This document shows, piece after piece, positions 35,080 through 44,946 of a stretch of DNA of 64,000 nt. The position numbers and the translations under genes were made by a program. Below the pieces are notes generated by a model. The model saw nothing but the letters and a program-made list of their open reading frames with translations, did not search any database and was not told the origin of the DNA. Position 1 is the stretch's first letter, and each line of letters opens with the position of its first letter. The stretch is from Lachnospiraceae bacterium (GTDB lineage: Bacteria > Bacillota > Clostridia > Lachnospirales > Lachnospiraceae), in assembly GCA_910575475.1 (NCBI GenBank), contig CAJTGD010000028.1:22009-86008 (forward strand), written 5' to 3'.

Positions 35080-36456
35080 ATGAAGAAAATGCTGGCTTTG
35101 CTGCTGGCGGCCTGCCTGACTGCCGGCTGTACCGCCTGCGGAGGAACGTCCGGCGATCCGGGCGGAGGCGGAAACGCGGAGGCTTCGGACGGAGGCGCGG
35201 AGAAGGACCAGGAGGGCGGCGCGTCCTCCGGCGGAAGCAAAGCTTCTGGAAACGGCATGACGGAGATTTCCCTGTGGACCTATCCGGTGGGAAACTGGGG
35301 GAATTCCGTGGTAGTGGCAGGGCTGATCTCGGACTTTATGCAGAAGTACCCGAAAATCCACATATCGGTCAAGTACCTGGATTATGCCACCGGTGATGAG
35401 GAGGTCCGTGAGGCCATAGAAAAAGGCCAGACTCCCGACCTGGTCCTGGAGGGTCCGGAACGGATGGTCGCTGACTGGGGAAACAAAGGGCTGATGGCCG
35501 ATCTCAGCGACCTCTGGGAAGAAGATCAGATGTCGGACAATGTCTATGAAAATGTCCGCAATGCATGCCGGCACCGCAATGGGGAATATTATGTGTATCC
35601 CCTCTGCATGACGACTCACTGCATGGCGATCAATTACGACATGTTTGAGGCGGCCGGCGCCCTGAAATATATTGACGAAGAGAACCACACCTGGACGACG
35701 GACGGATTTGTGAATGCGGTCAAAACGCTGAAAGACTACGGACAGGAGAAGGCCGGCGTCATATTCTGCGGCGGGCAGGGCGGGGACCAGGGAACGCGCG
35801 CCCTGGTAAATAACCTGTACGGAGGTACATTTACGGATTCGGGGCATACGGAATATACGATCAACAGCGAGGAAAACATCCGGGCGCTGGAGCTGCTCCA
35901 GGGATTGGACGGCATTTCCTTTGAACCGGATATCGTGGGGCAGGATGAGGTGGCGATGTTCTGCAATGGAGAGCTTGCGATGGCATTTTGCTGGAACGTG
36001 TCCCTGGAGGTCAGCCAGACAGCCATGAACCCGGAGCGGGAATTCGACATCTTTCCCATGGCATTTCCCACCAGCGATGGGGAGCCCAATCTGCAGGGCG
36101 GGATCTGGGGATTCGGAGTCTTTGACAACGGCGATGAAGCCAGGACCGAAGCAGCCAGGACATTTATCAAATTTATGACAGAGGATGAGAAGCAGTATAT
36201 CAAATCCGTCCAGACCGCAGTGCACTGGCCGGTCCGCGATATGGAAGATATCTATGTAAATGACGATATCATGCGGGAGTACAGCATCTTTACAAAATAC
36301 ATGGGCGACTATTATCAGATCACACCGGGCTGGGCCCAGGCACGGACCGCATGGTGGCAGATGCTGCAGGAGGTCGGGGAAGGCCGGCCGGCGTACCAGG
36401 CTGCGGAGACCTTTGTGAAGACTGCGGATGAAGCGGCAGAGGCGGCGCAGAAGTAA
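35080..36456 (+). CDS. Orphan extracellular solute-binding lipoprotein
   Basis: About 458 residues. Lipoprotein signal MKKMLALLLAACLTAGC, then a Gly/Ser/Ala-rich linker and the family 1 binding fold (ISLWTYPVGNWG, VVVAGLISDFMQKYPKIHISV, GGIWGFGVFDNG). No permease or ATPase genes adjoin it, and it directly follows a hybrid kinase, so it may deliver ligand to that sensor rather than to a transporter (inference). A sugar is the expected ligand class. Confidence 0.88.
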   Translation: MKKMLALLLAACLTAGCTACGGTSGDPGGGGNAEASDGGAEKDQEGGASSGGSKASGNGMTEISLWTYPVGNWGNSVVVAGLISDFMQKYPKIHISVKYLDYATGDEEVREAIEKGQTPDLVLEGPERMVADWGNKGLMADLSDLWEEDQMSDNVYENVRNACRHRNGEYYVYPLCMTTHCMAINYDMFEAAGALKYIDEENHTWTTDGFVNAVKTLKDYGQEKAGVIFCGGQGGDQGTRALVNNLYGGTFTDSGHTEYTINSEENIRALELLQGLDGISFEPDIVGQDEVAMFCNGELAMAFCWNVSLEVSQTAMNPEREFDIFPMAFPTSDGEPNLQGGIWGFGVFDNGDEARTEAARTFIKFMTEDEKQYIKSVQTAVHWPVRDMEDIYVNDDIMREYSIFTKYMGDYYQITPGWAQARTAWWQMLQEVGEGRPAYQAAETFVKTADEAAEAAQK

Positions 36457-36480
36457 GGCGCTGATCGTGATAAAATAAAA

Positions 36481-36519
36481 AAGTTCCCTGAAAATGGACT
36501 TCCAGGGAACTTCTTTTTT
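36481..36519 (+). terminator. Rho-independent terminator
   Basis: AAGTTCCCTG pairs with CAGGGAACTT and is followed by CTTTTTT; the A-rich left flank makes it usable for the ferredoxin gene on the minus strand too. Confidence 0.9.
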
Positions 36520-36573
36520 GTAAAATATTCTGTTATTCCATGAGGCTGCCTTCTGACGGGCAATATTTCTGTA

Positions 36574-36744
36574 TTAAGCCTCTGCGATAGCGCCTGTAGG
36601 ACATGCTCCTTCACATGCTCCGCAGTCGATACATGCATCAGCATCGATCACGTACTTTCCGTCTCCCTCTGCAATAGCTCCTACCGGGCATTCAGCTTCG
36701 CAAGTACCGCAGCTAACACACTCATCACTAATCACACGTGCCAT
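36574..36744 (-). CDS. 2[4Fe-4S] ferredoxin
   Basis: 56-residue electron carrier of the clostridial type. Two classical motifs, CVSCGTCEAECP and CIDCGACEGACP, bind two cubane clusters. AAGGAGG lies upstream of the ATG. A longer frame upstream of this Met is ignored because it lacks a ribosome site. Confidence 0.96.
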   Translation of the reverse strand: MARVISDECVSCGTCEAECPVGAIAEGDGKYVIDADACIDCGACEGACPTGAIAEA

Positions 36745-37091
36745 AATATGTATCCTCCTTTTTATAATTGAACTTCCGGAACCCTCTCTCCGCCGCTTGG
36801 ACGGCTGTTCCGGTACTGTCTTCTGCAATGGGATCCATTGCTTTTTCTATTTTAATACAAAAAGGGTAAATATACAAGAAAATTCATAATAACCTTAAGA
36901 AAATATTCCTTTTTTTTTCACGAAAATCGTGTATAGTATTAAGGTAGGGGTAAAATATAGAAAGAAAGGGTGTTATTACCATTCACAGCCGACCTGGCAG
37001 CATCGTCGATGGGAGTTGACGCGGCAGATGGAAATTTAGACGAGTGAAAGGTCAGTACATTAGGATGTGAATGGCAGCAGGGTGTTTTGTT

Positions 37092-38594
37092 ATGAGACGG
37101 AAATTTATGAAAACTGCGGCTCTGGCACTTGCGGCCGCGCTGATGGTCGGTGCGTGCGCCAAAAAGACCGAACAGAATACATTTACAGGGGATACATCGG
37201 AAGAACCGGACTATCAGGTCAGCCTGAATCCGATCATGCCGTCGGCCTACCGGGATGTCCAGGGGCTGAAGCTGGAAAAGGGGACCTACATCTCCATCAT
37301 TGGAAAATCAGAAGCCACTGCCTTTTGGAAAGCGGTCAGAAGCGGCGTCATGCAGGCGGCCGAGGATCTCAATCGGGAGCTGGGCTACTCCGGAAATGAT
37401 AAGATCAAGGTGACCTATAACGGCCCCGCGAAGTCGGAGGACATTGATGAGCAGGTGAATATCCTGGACGAGGAGCTGTCCCGCTATCCGGATGTGATCG
37501 GGATCGCCAGCATCGACGAGGAGGCCTGTACGGTTCAGTTTGACCTTGCCACGGAGAACGGGATCCCGATCATTGCCCTAGACTCCGGAAACCAATATCC
37601 GGGGATCCAGTGTACGGTCAAGACGGACAACCAGGAGGCGGCCCGCACCGGGGCGTACAAGCTGGCGGATGAGATCGGCGGAAAAGGAGACGTGATGGTG
37701 CTGGTCCATGATTCCAAGTCCGAGACCGCCAAGGAGCGTGCGAAGAGCTTCCAGGACGAGATCGCGGAGAATTATCCGGATATCCGGACGGCGGAGGTGG
37801 TTTACTGCGATCAGCTGGATGACCTGAAAAAACAGATGGCGGAGGAACAGAACGAAGGGCTGGAAGAAGGCGGGCGGAAGGCAGAGAAGGAGAGCATTAC
37901 GGACGCGGATGCCGTACAATATCTGATCGAACAGCATCCGGGGCTGAAAGGCATCTTCGGAACCAATGACAGCACCACCATGCTGGGGCTGGAGGCGATC
38001 CGGCAGGCAGAGCAGGCGTGGGAAGAAGGACAGAAGGAAGAGAAGGATCAAGGCGAAGATACGGATCAGAAGGAGGACGGCAGGACACAGGAACAGACCG
38101 GAGAGGATGCCCGGGAGCCTGGCGGGGAAACGAAGGAAGCAGCCCGGTCAGGTGATGGAGCCGGGGAGGACCAGGAGCCTGCCCAGGATTCTCAGGCAGG
38201 CGGAAATGAGTCCGGAGAGGATGGGGAGAATGAAGCTTCTCAGGAGGATTCAGAGAATGAAGCCTCTGCGGAAAGTGAATCCGGTGATAAGGACGGACGG
38301 GCTGACGGCGAATCCTCCGTAAGAGCAGAAGAAAACGAAGAAGAGACCACAGATCCAGCGGAGATCGTCCTCATGGGATTTGATGTGAGCAAGGAACAGC
38401 TCAAGGCACTGGAGGAGGGCGAGATCTCCGGGCTGGTGGTGCAGAATCCGTTTGGGATCGGGTACGCGTCCGTGGTGGCGGCGGCAAGGACCGTCCTGCT
38501 GTCCGGCAATGAAGCCCAGGTCAGTACAGGGTACCTCTGGGTGACACAGGACAATATGAATGACGCGTCGATCCAAAAGATGCTTTATCAATAA
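37092..38594 (+). CDS. Sugar-binding lipoprotein with large acidic insert
   Basis: About 500 residues, periplasmic-binding-protein class of ribose/galactose transporters. Lipoprotein signal with cleavage at MVGAC, then the type I fold (YISIIGKSEATAFWKAV, GIASIDEEACTVQFDLA, GIPIIALDSG, KGDVMVLVHDS). Between GIFGTNDSTTMLGLEAIRQAE and IVLMGFDVSKEQL lies about 110 residues of Glu/Asp/Gly/Ser/Gln-rich low complexity, absent from the family. The fold resumes normally (SGLVVQNPFGIGYASV). No transporter partner adjoins. The start is uncertain: ATG at 37071 or 37107 is possible. Confidence 0.85.
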   Translation: MRRKFMKTAALALAAALMVGACAKKTEQNTFTGDTSEEPDYQVSLNPIMPSAYRDVQGLKLEKGTYISIIGKSEATAFWKAVRSGVMQAAEDLNRELGYSGNDKIKVTYNGPAKSEDIDEQVNILDEELSRYPDVIGIASIDEEACTVQFDLATENGIPIIALDSGNQYPGIQCTVKTDNQEAARTGAYKLADEIGGKGDVMVLVHDSKSETAKERAKSFQDEIAENYPDIRTAEVVYCDQLDDLKKQMAEEQNEGLEEGGRKAEKESITDADAVQYLIEQHPGLKGIFGTNDSTTMLGLEAIRQAEQAWEEGQKEEKDQGEDTDQKEDGRTQEQTGEDAREPGGETKEAARSGDGAGEDQEPAQDSQAGGNESGEDGENEASQEDSENEASAESESGDKDGRADGESSVRAEENEEETTDPAEIVLMGFDVSKEQLKALEEGEISGLVVQNPFGIGYASVVAAARTVLLSGNEAQVSTGYLWVTQDNMNDASIQKMLYQ

Positions 38595-38610
38595 AACCAG
38601 TATACCGAAA

Positions 38611-38656
38611 AATGTGTAAAATCTATGCTTTCTGCATCAGACTTTACACATTTTTT
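38611..38656 (+). terminator. Terminator after the binding-protein gene
   Basis: AATGTGTAAA pairs perfectly with TTTACACATT across a 22-base loop and is followed by TTTT. It could also terminate the kinase gene read from the other side. Confidence 0.8.
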
Positions 38657-38721
38657 GCATAGTGGTTCCGGAACAGATATTCGCTTATATGATTCCTTAA
38701 TTTCATCAATGTCTGTCAGAT

Positions 38722-40128
38722 TCACTCCACCCGCGCCAGCGAAAAGATAAATTCCGTCCCGACCCCTTCCGTACTGATCACATTGATATGCTCGTCATGA
38801 GCCAGGATCGCTTCCTTCACGATCGACAGCCCCAGCCCGGTCCCTTTCTTATCTTTCCCGCGGGAAGCGTCGGACTTATAAAATCGCTCCCAGATCTTAT
38901 TGATCTCCCGCTTGGGAATCCCAATCCCCGTATCCTTCACGGAGACAAAGATCTTCCCGCCCTTCTGGATCACCTCAATCTTCACCGAATCGTCATTTTC
39001 ACTGAACTTGATCGCGTTGTCGATCAGATTGTAGAGCACCTGTTGGATCTTCCGGCTGTCCGCGAATACAAAGGTCTGCTCCGGCAGGAGCAGCAGCTCG
39101 ATGGAAACCCGCTTCTCCGTGCAGACGCCCTCGAAGGACGCGGCGGTATTCTTGATCATTTCCTGGATATCAAAACGGGTTTTGTCCAGGAGAAGCTCCT
39201 TGGTGTCAAATTCATTCAAGGTTAGCAGGTCATTGGTCAGGTCGGTGAGCCGTTCCGTCTCAAATAAAATGATATTCAGGTATTTTTCATGCAGCTCCGG
39301 CGGGATGGTGCCGTCGGTCATGGCCTCCACATAGCCCCGGATGGAGGTCAGGGGGGAACGGAAATCATGGGATACATTTGCCACGATCTTTTTCTGGTAG
39401 TCCTCCATGTCGCCTAACTGGGCGGACATATAGTTCAGGGACGCGGACAGATAGCCCATCTCGTCCTGGGTATAGACCGGGATCTCGTAGTCCAGGTTGC
39501 CGGACGCGTACTGGGTGGCCGCTTCCGTGATCAGACTCAGAGGCCGGTAGATGAAATAATGGAAGCCCAGCAGGAAGATGGACGACAGCATAAAAATAAC
39601 CGCCAGCGTGATGTAAAACGGGATCATCATGCGGGTGCAGCGGCTTTCCAGGGCGGACACAGGCTGGTGGACCAGAAGGTATCCCTTGGTCTGGAAGCCC
39701 TGGATGACCGGCGCGATGACAGTCATGACCTCCTCCTGAAAATACCCGTGGTATTCCCCAGTCAGATATTGCTTTCCACCCGTTTCCGCCGGGTCAAATC
39801 TGTCGATCCTCTCCGGCGCGGCGGTATTTTCCAGGTTGGAGGCGGTGATGAGGGTGCCGTCGGCTTCCACGAACCAGAGGGAGGCATCCAGATAAATGCG
39901 CATGGCGTTCAGCTGGGAGTGGACCGCCCAGGAGGTCGTGTTGTCTGTAAAATAGGACGGCAGATAATTGGAGGCGATCAGGTTCGCCTCCTGGTAAAGT
40001 GATTCTGAATTGGTAGCCGCGATCCGGTCCAGAAGGAGCTGCCGCCCCAGCGTGGCCGTGGTAAATATGCCTAAAAAGGCAAAGATAATATATAATAATG
40101 CAAATTTAATATGCAGGGTACTTCTCAT
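38722..40128 (-). CDS. Sensor histidine kinase, OmpR-system type
   Basis: About 468 residues. Two membrane segments (about 6-28 and 165-188) enclose an extracellular sensor; HAMP, then HisKA with NVSHDFRSPLTSIRGYVEAM, and HATPase with DNAIKFSEND, DTGIGIPK and GTGLGLSIVKEA. The Met chosen follows CGGAGAACGTT. It is encoded directly after its response regulator. Signal unknown. Confidence 0.94.
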   Translation of the reverse strand: MRSTLHIKFALLYIIFAFLGIFTTATLGRQLLLDRIAATNSESLYQEANLIASNYLPSYFTDNTTSWAVHSQLNAMRIYLDASLWFVEADGTLITASNLENTAAPERIDRFDPAETGGKQYLTGEYHGYFQEEVMTVIAPVIQGFQTKGYLLVHQPVSALESRCTRMMIPFYITLAVIFMLSSIFLLGFHYFIYRPLSLITEAATQYASGNLDYEIPVYTQDEMGYLSASLNYMSAQLGDMEDYQKKIVANVSHDFRSPLTSIRGYVEAMTDGTIPPELHEKYLNIILFETERLTDLTNDLLTLNEFDTKELLLDKTRFDIQEMIKNTAASFEGVCTEKRVSIELLLLPEQTFVFADSRKIQQVLYNLIDNAIKFSENDDSVKIEVIQKGGKIFVSVKDTGIGIPKREINKIWERFYKSDASRGKDKKGTGLGLSIVKEAILAHDEHINVISTEGVGTEFIFSLARVE

Positions 40129-40211
40129 AACGTTCTCCGTTTTTTGGGTTCTAAAATGGCGGGCGAGGCAGATGCCCATATGCCGTATGGCGCGGCATAC
40201 GGGCATTACGC

Positions 40212-40925
40212 TTACTGTGCATTGGACTTGGTGTCGAATTTATACCCGATCCCCCACACCGTACTGATGGACCAGCCCGGATGATCCTTGATCTTTTCCC
40301 GCAGCCGCTTGATATGCACATCCACAGTCCGGGTATCGCCGATATACTCATACCCCCAGATCTGATCCAGAAGCTGCTCCCTGGTGAACACCTGGTTCGG
40401 GGAAGCCGCCAGGAAATAGAGGAGCTCCAGCTCCTTGGGCGGCATTTCCACCTGGCGTCCGTCGCAGACCACGGAATAATTGGTCAGGTTGATGGTCAGC
40501 CCGTCGTATTCCACACGCTTTGTCTTATCGGCGGCGGGAGCCTCCTGTCTGGCAGGCTGGCAGCGCCGCAGGACGGCCCGGACCCGGGCCACCATTTCCT
40601 TGGAATCAAAAGGCTTCATGATGTAGTCGTCGGCCCCCAGCTCCAGCCCCAGAACCTTGTCAAAGACCTCGCCCTTGGCGGAAAGCATGATCACCGGGGT
40701 GGAGGATTTCGCGCGGATCTCCCGGCACACCTGGTAGCCGTCCATGCCCGGAAGCATCAGGTCCAGCAGGATCAGGTGGGGCTGGTAGCTCTCAAAGGCA
40801 TCCAGCGCATCCTCCCCGTTGAACACAATCTTCGTGTCAAAGCATTCCTTATTCAGGTAAAGCGAGATCAGCTCCGCAATATTCTCATCATCGTCTACAA
40901 TTAAAATTTTCTGTTTTGCTGCCAT
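40212..40925 (-). CDS. Response regulator, OmpR/PhoB family
   Basis: 237 residues. Receiver with acidic pocket (VDDDENIAEL), phospho-acceptor in LILLDLMLPGMDG and Lys in DYIMKPFDSKEM, followed by a winged-helix DNA-binding domain (FTREQLLDQIWGYEYIGDTRTVDVHIKRLREK). First gene of the two-gene system; the kinase follows after about 83 bases. Confidence 0.95.
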   Translation of the reverse strand: MAAKQKILIVDDDENIAELISLYLNKECFDTKIVFNGEDALDAFESYQPHLILLDLMLPGMDGYQVCREIRAKSSTPVIMLSAKGEVFDKVLGLELGADDYIMKPFDSKEMVARVRAVLRRCQPARQEAPAADKTKRVEYDGLTINLTNYSVVCDGRQVEMPPKELELLYFLAASPNQVFTREQLLDQIWGYEYIGDTRTVDVHIKRLREKIKDHPGWSISTVWGIGYKFDTKSNAQ

Positions 40926-40949
40926 AATATCCCCTCCTATTCTAATGAA

Positions 40950-40984
40950 CTGCGCAAAAAGGTAAGTTGTTTTCCGGCAGTCCT
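40950..40984 (+). repeat. MITE right-end fragment
   Basis: Matches the last 35 bases of the element at 32235 (CTGCGCAAAAAGGYAAGTT core) with several changes; no left end is found. Confidence 0.6.
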
Positions 40985-41009
40985 TAATGATCCGCCCGTG
41001 AAAAGAGGA

Positions 41010-43385
41010 TCATTTCAATTCCACAATCGTAACCCCGGCGTCCCCCTCTCCATATTCCGCCAGATGATAGGATTTCACATGCTTCTGCCTGCGCAGAAAT
41101 TCATGGATCCCTTTGCGCAGCGCGCCGGTCCCCTTGCCGTGGACCACCCGGACCGTATTGAGATGGGACAGGATGGCATCGTCCAGATATTTGTCCAGCT
41201 CCGAGACGGCCTCATCCACCGTCCGTCCCAGCAGGTTGATCTCCGGGCTGACGGAGAGAGACTTGCCCATCTTGATCCGTCCGCCGCCGGTATGCTTTTT
41301 CCGGGATCCGGAAAATGGATTCTGCTCCTCGATGATCTCCAGATCTGATATATGCACCTGCGAACTCAGGATGCCCATCTGTACTGCCACATTTCCCCGG
41401 GCATCGGGCAGGGAATGAATGGTCCCGGTCAGGTTCATGCTGAGCACCCGCACGGATTCGCCCAGCTTGAAGTCGGACGCCTTGTGCTCCTTCTTCGGCT
41501 TCTGGCTTTTCAGGGAAGGCGCGGAGGACGTATCCTTGATCTTTTTCCGCAGACGTTCCCGCTCCCGTTCCATTTCGGCGGCAGAGATATTCTCCTTGCC
41601 GAACCGGTGGAAATTCTTGATGGTCTCGTCGGCCACCTCCTTGGCCTCCCGCAGGATGGCGTTGGCCTTGTCATTGGCCTCCTTAAGGATCTTTTCACGC
41701 TGCTCCTCCAGACGCTCCTCCTTCTGACGGAGCTGCGCCTTCATGCGCTCCATTTCCCGGCGGTAGGCCTGGATCTCGTCCTGCTCTTTCTCGATGGTCC
41801 GCTTGCTCGCTTCCAGGTCGGTCAGCAGATCTTCGAAGGAAATGTCCTGCTCGGACAGACGCATTTTCGCGTCCTCAATGATATGCTCCGGCAGCCCCAG
41901 CTTTCCAGAGATGGCAAACGCGTTGCTCTTTCCGGGAATGCCGATGAGCAGGTGGTAGGTGGGGCGCAGGCTTTCTACGTCAAACTCGCAGCAGGCATTT
42001 TCTACGCCGGGCGTGGACAGGGCAAACACCTTCAATTCGCTGTAATGGGTGGTGGCCATGGCACGAATGTCCCGGTCGTGGAGATAAGACAGGATGGCGA
42101 TGGCCAGCGCCGCCCCCTCCGTCGGGTCCGTGCCCGCCCCCAGCTCGTCAAAGAGCACCAGAGACTTTTCGTCCACGTCTTTCAGGAAGGAAACGATATT
42201 GGTCATGTGGGAGGAGAAGGTACTTAAGCTCTGCTCAATGCTCTGCTCGTCTCCGATATCCGCATAGATCTGGTGAAATACGGCCAGCTCCGAGCGGTCG
42301 GAAGCCGGGATGTGCAGCCCGGCCTGCCCCATCAGCGTAAACAGCCCTACGGTTTTCAGAGAAACCGTCTTTCCTCCGGTATTCGGCCCGGTGATGATCA
42401 GCAGAGAAAAATCCTGCCCCAGAGTCACCGTGATGGGCACTACCTTCCGGGCATCCAGAAGGGGATGCCGTCCGTTGCGGATGTGGATCCGTCCCTCTTT
42501 GTTCAGAATGGGACGGCTTCCGTTCATGGACATGGCAAGCTGCCCTCTGGCAAAAATAAAGTCCAAATCCGTCAGGCACCGGTAATCGGTACGGATCTCT
42601 TCAATATATCCCGCGGTCTCCTCGCTTAATCGGGCCAGGATGACCTGGATCTCCTCCTGCTCCTTTGCGTACAGCTCTTTCAGGTCATTGTTCAGCTTGA
42701 CCACGGCCATGGGTTCCATAAAAAGGGTGGAGCCGGTGGCGGACTGGTCGTGGATCATGCCGCTGACCTGGTTCCGGTACTCTGCCTTCACCGGGATGCA
42801 GTAACGGTCGCCCCGCATGGTGATGATGGGATCCTGCAGATACGCGCGCATAGAGCCGTTGACCAGGCCGTTCAGCGTGGCGTGGACCTTTTCATTGATG
42901 CTGTCCATGCTGCGCCGGATCCGTTTCAGAGCGGGACTGGCGTCGTCGCTGATCTCCTCCTCGCTGAGAATACAGCGGTCGATCTCATTGGACAGCGTGG
43001 TCAGCGGTTCCAATTGTTCAAAATAGGCGTCCAGACAGTCCGCCGATTCCTCCTGGGTGTCGTGCCGCCCATAGGCTTTCGCCCGTCCGGTATTCTGCAG
43101 AAGCTTACAGATCCGCAGCAGCTCCCCGCTGCCTAAGGCCGCGCCGATCTCCAGGCGCTTCATGGATTCCTCCACCGGCGCCGCGTCCCCGAAGGAAATG
43201 CGCCCCTTCTTGATGAGCCTGGTAAATGCGGCCGCCGTCTGCTCCTGTGCCTCATTGATCCGCTCCACGTCGGTCATGGGCTTTAAGCGGCGGCAGAGCT
43301 GCCGACCCCGGAAGGAGGAGGCCTGCTCCTCTAAGAGAGCAGTGATCTTGTCATATTCTAATTTGGTTAATGTTTTCTGATTCAT
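41010..43385 (-). CDS. mutS2: MutS2-family ATPase/endonuclease
   Basis: 791 residues, normal for MutS2. The ATPase has Walker A ITGPNTGGKT, Walker B LVLFDELGAGTDPTEGA and a signature near DEQSIEQSLSTFSSHM. A long coiled coil (about residues 515-620) leads to the C-terminal Smr domain with INLLGRTVDEAV and VRVVHGKGTGALRKG. The mismatch-binding domain of MutS is absent. In Firmicutes MutS2 limits recombination or rescues collided ribosomes; which applies here is unknown. Confidence 0.96.
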   Translation of the reverse strand: MNQKTLTKLEYDKITALLEEQASSFRGRQLCRRLKPMTDVERINEAQEQTAAAFTRLIKKGRISFGDAAPVEESMKRLEIGAALGSGELLRICKLLQNTGRAKAYGRHDTQEESADCLDAYFEQLEPLTTLSNEIDRCILSEEEISDDASPALKRIRRSMDSINEKVHATLNGLVNGSMRAYLQDPIITMRGDRYCIPVKAEYRNQVSGMIHDQSATGSTLFMEPMAVVKLNNDLKELYAKEQEEIQVILARLSEETAGYIEEIRTDYRCLTDLDFIFARGQLAMSMNGSRPILNKEGRIHIRNGRHPLLDARKVVPITVTLGQDFSLLIITGPNTGGKTVSLKTVGLFTLMGQAGLHIPASDRSELAVFHQIYADIGDEQSIEQSLSTFSSHMTNIVSFLKDVDEKSLVLFDELGAGTDPTEGAALAIAILSYLHDRDIRAMATTHYSELKVFALSTPGVENACCEFDVESLRPTYHLLIGIPGKSNAFAISGKLGLPEHIIEDAKMRLSEQDISFEDLLTDLEASKRTIEKEQDEIQAYRREMERMKAQLRQKEERLEEQREKILKEANDKANAILREAKEVADETIKNFHRFGKENISAAEMERERERLRKKIKDTSSAPSLKSQKPKKEHKASDFKLGESVRVLSMNLTGTIHSLPDARGNVAVQMGILSSQVHISDLEIIEEQNPFSGSRKKHTGGGRIKMGKSLSVSPEINLLGRTVDEAVSELDKYLDDAILSHLNTVRVVHGKGTGALRKGIHEFLRRQKHVKSYHLAEYGEGDAGVTIVELK

Positions 43386-43499
43386 ATTGTAAATTCCTTT
43401 TTTCTATATTCGTGGTAAGACAAAAGCTGTTTTTATTGTACATGATATGAGAGAGAAAGAAAAGGAGTTTTTTTCAGCAGGGGTGAACAGAAGTTGCCA

Positions 43500-43528
43500 T
43501 TGACAATACCGGAGAATTTGAGTATATT
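43500..43528 (+). promoter_or_regulatory. Promoter of the LacI gene
   Basis: TTGACA, 17 bases, TATATT. The downstream leader is rich in AATTAA words like those in the operator at 44952, so autoregulation is plausible. Confidence 0.65.
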
Positions 43529-43655
43529 TAGAATTAACCAAATACAAATTAAATAAATATAATTTTGTTAAATATATTTTCAGAAATATTTTTGTGGATT
43601 TGTCCGGAAGCCGGCAGGCTTTCGGGTGCAGATTGCGGGAACTGGGGGGATCGAT

Positions 43656-44672
43656 ATGGCTAAAGGAGTTACATTGGCAGATATAGCGGCAAGGGTCGGA
43701 GTGAGCAATGTGGCGGTGTCGAAGGCACTGTCGGGAAAGCCGGGGGTCAGCGAGGAGATGCGGATCCGGATCAAACAGGTGGCGGAGCAGATGGGATACG
43801 TCTCCGGCTCCACCGCCAGGTCCGCGCCCGCTGCGACAGGGAACATCGGAGTGATCATGCCGGAGCATTACTACGAGTATTCGGTTTCCTTTTATGGACA
43901 GCTCTATGAAAAGGTGGTCCGGGCTCTGTATGACAACCATTACTACGGCATCCTGGAGCTTTTGAAAAAGGAGGACGAGCAGGAAAGCAATGTCCCGAAG
44001 GTGCTGCAGGACGCAAAGGTGGACGGGCTGATCCTGGTGGGGCAGCTTGGTGAAAAATATATAGATACCATGGTCAGCCAGTCCCGCCTGCCGGTATTTT
44101 TTCTGGACACCTACATGCCGTCTATTGCATTTGACACGGTCATTTCCGACGGATATTACGGCACCTATCTGCTCACCGATCATCTGATCAGGCGGGGCCA
44201 CCGAAAGATCGGATATGTGGGAAATATTGATGCCACGAGCAGCATTGCAGACCGATTTTGGGGCTACAGGAAGGCGCTGCGGGAGAACGGCATTGATTAT
44301 GAGGACGAATGGGAAATATCGGACCGGAGCAAGTACGGAAAGACGTACGCAAAGATCCTGACGGAGAGGAGAGACCTGGATGCGTATGTGTGCAACTGTG
44401 ACTTTACGGCAAATATTTTAATCCAAAATCTGGAAGAGCTGGGGGTCTCGGTTCCGGACGATGTCTCGGTGGTAGGCTTCGACGATTTCCTGCCCGCCGG
44501 TATGGGGATGGATTCGGAGCGGATCACCTCCTACAGCGTAGATATGGAACGGATGGCAGAGGTTTGCGTCAAATCACTGATCAAAAAAATAAAGCGTGAA
44601 AAATATGTGGAAGGAGTTCAGATCATAACAGGAAGGATCGTAGAAAAAAAGACAGTCCGGTCAAGATTATAG
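43656..44672 (+). CDS. LacI-family transcriptional regulator of the mannan operon
   Basis: 338 residues. The N-terminal HTH reads VTLADIAARVGVSNVAVSKAL and the C-terminal part is a sugar-binding periplasmic-like domain (IGVIMPEHYYEYSVSFYGQ, VDGLILVGQLG, DGYYGTYLLTDHLIRRGHRKIGYVG, DVSVVGFDDF). GGGGGG precedes the chosen ATG. It is followed by a strong terminator and then the mannan operon, whose promoter carries a palindrome, so it is the likely regulator. Confidence 0.93.
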   Translation: MAKGVTLADIAARVGVSNVAVSKALSGKPGVSEEMRIRIKQVAEQMGYVSGSTARSAPAATGNIGVIMPEHYYEYSVSFYGQLYEKVVRALYDNHYYGILELLKKEDEQESNVPKVLQDAKVDGLILVGQLGEKYIDTMVSQSRLPVFFLDTYMPSIAFDTVISDGYYGTYLLTDHLIRRGHRKIGYVGNIDATSSIADRFWGYRKALRENGIDYEDEWEISDRSKYGKTYAKILTERRDLDAYVCNCDFTANILIQNLEELGVSVPDDVSVVGFDDFLPAGMGMDSERITSYSVDMERMAEVCVKSLIKKIKREKYVEGVQIITGRIVEKKTVRSRL

Positions 44673-44723
44673 TCAGGCAGAAGCGGCGCGGCTTCGTCTG
44701 GAGTCATACGCGCGGTTTTTCAG

Positions 44724-44770
44724 GGACGGCTGGTATCCGGATCATCCGGTATACCAGCCGTCCTTTTTTT
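44724..44770 (+). terminator. Terminator of the LacI gene
   Basis: GGACGGCTGGTATCCGG pairs with CCGGTATACCAGCCGTCC and is followed by seven T. It isolates the regulator from the operon. Confidence 0.93.
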
Positions 44771-44946
44771 ATTGTAAAAAACTTTTCTGAATCTATTCTG
44801 GTTAATAAAATGGAATCTTCATGTTTACGAATTTCTGTATTTCTCTTTCTGGATAATTAAAAGTAAAATTTATTGTGCATTTCATACAAAATATATTCTC
44901 TAAAATTATGGAAAATAACGAAAAATATATAGGGGGGGGTAAAGTG

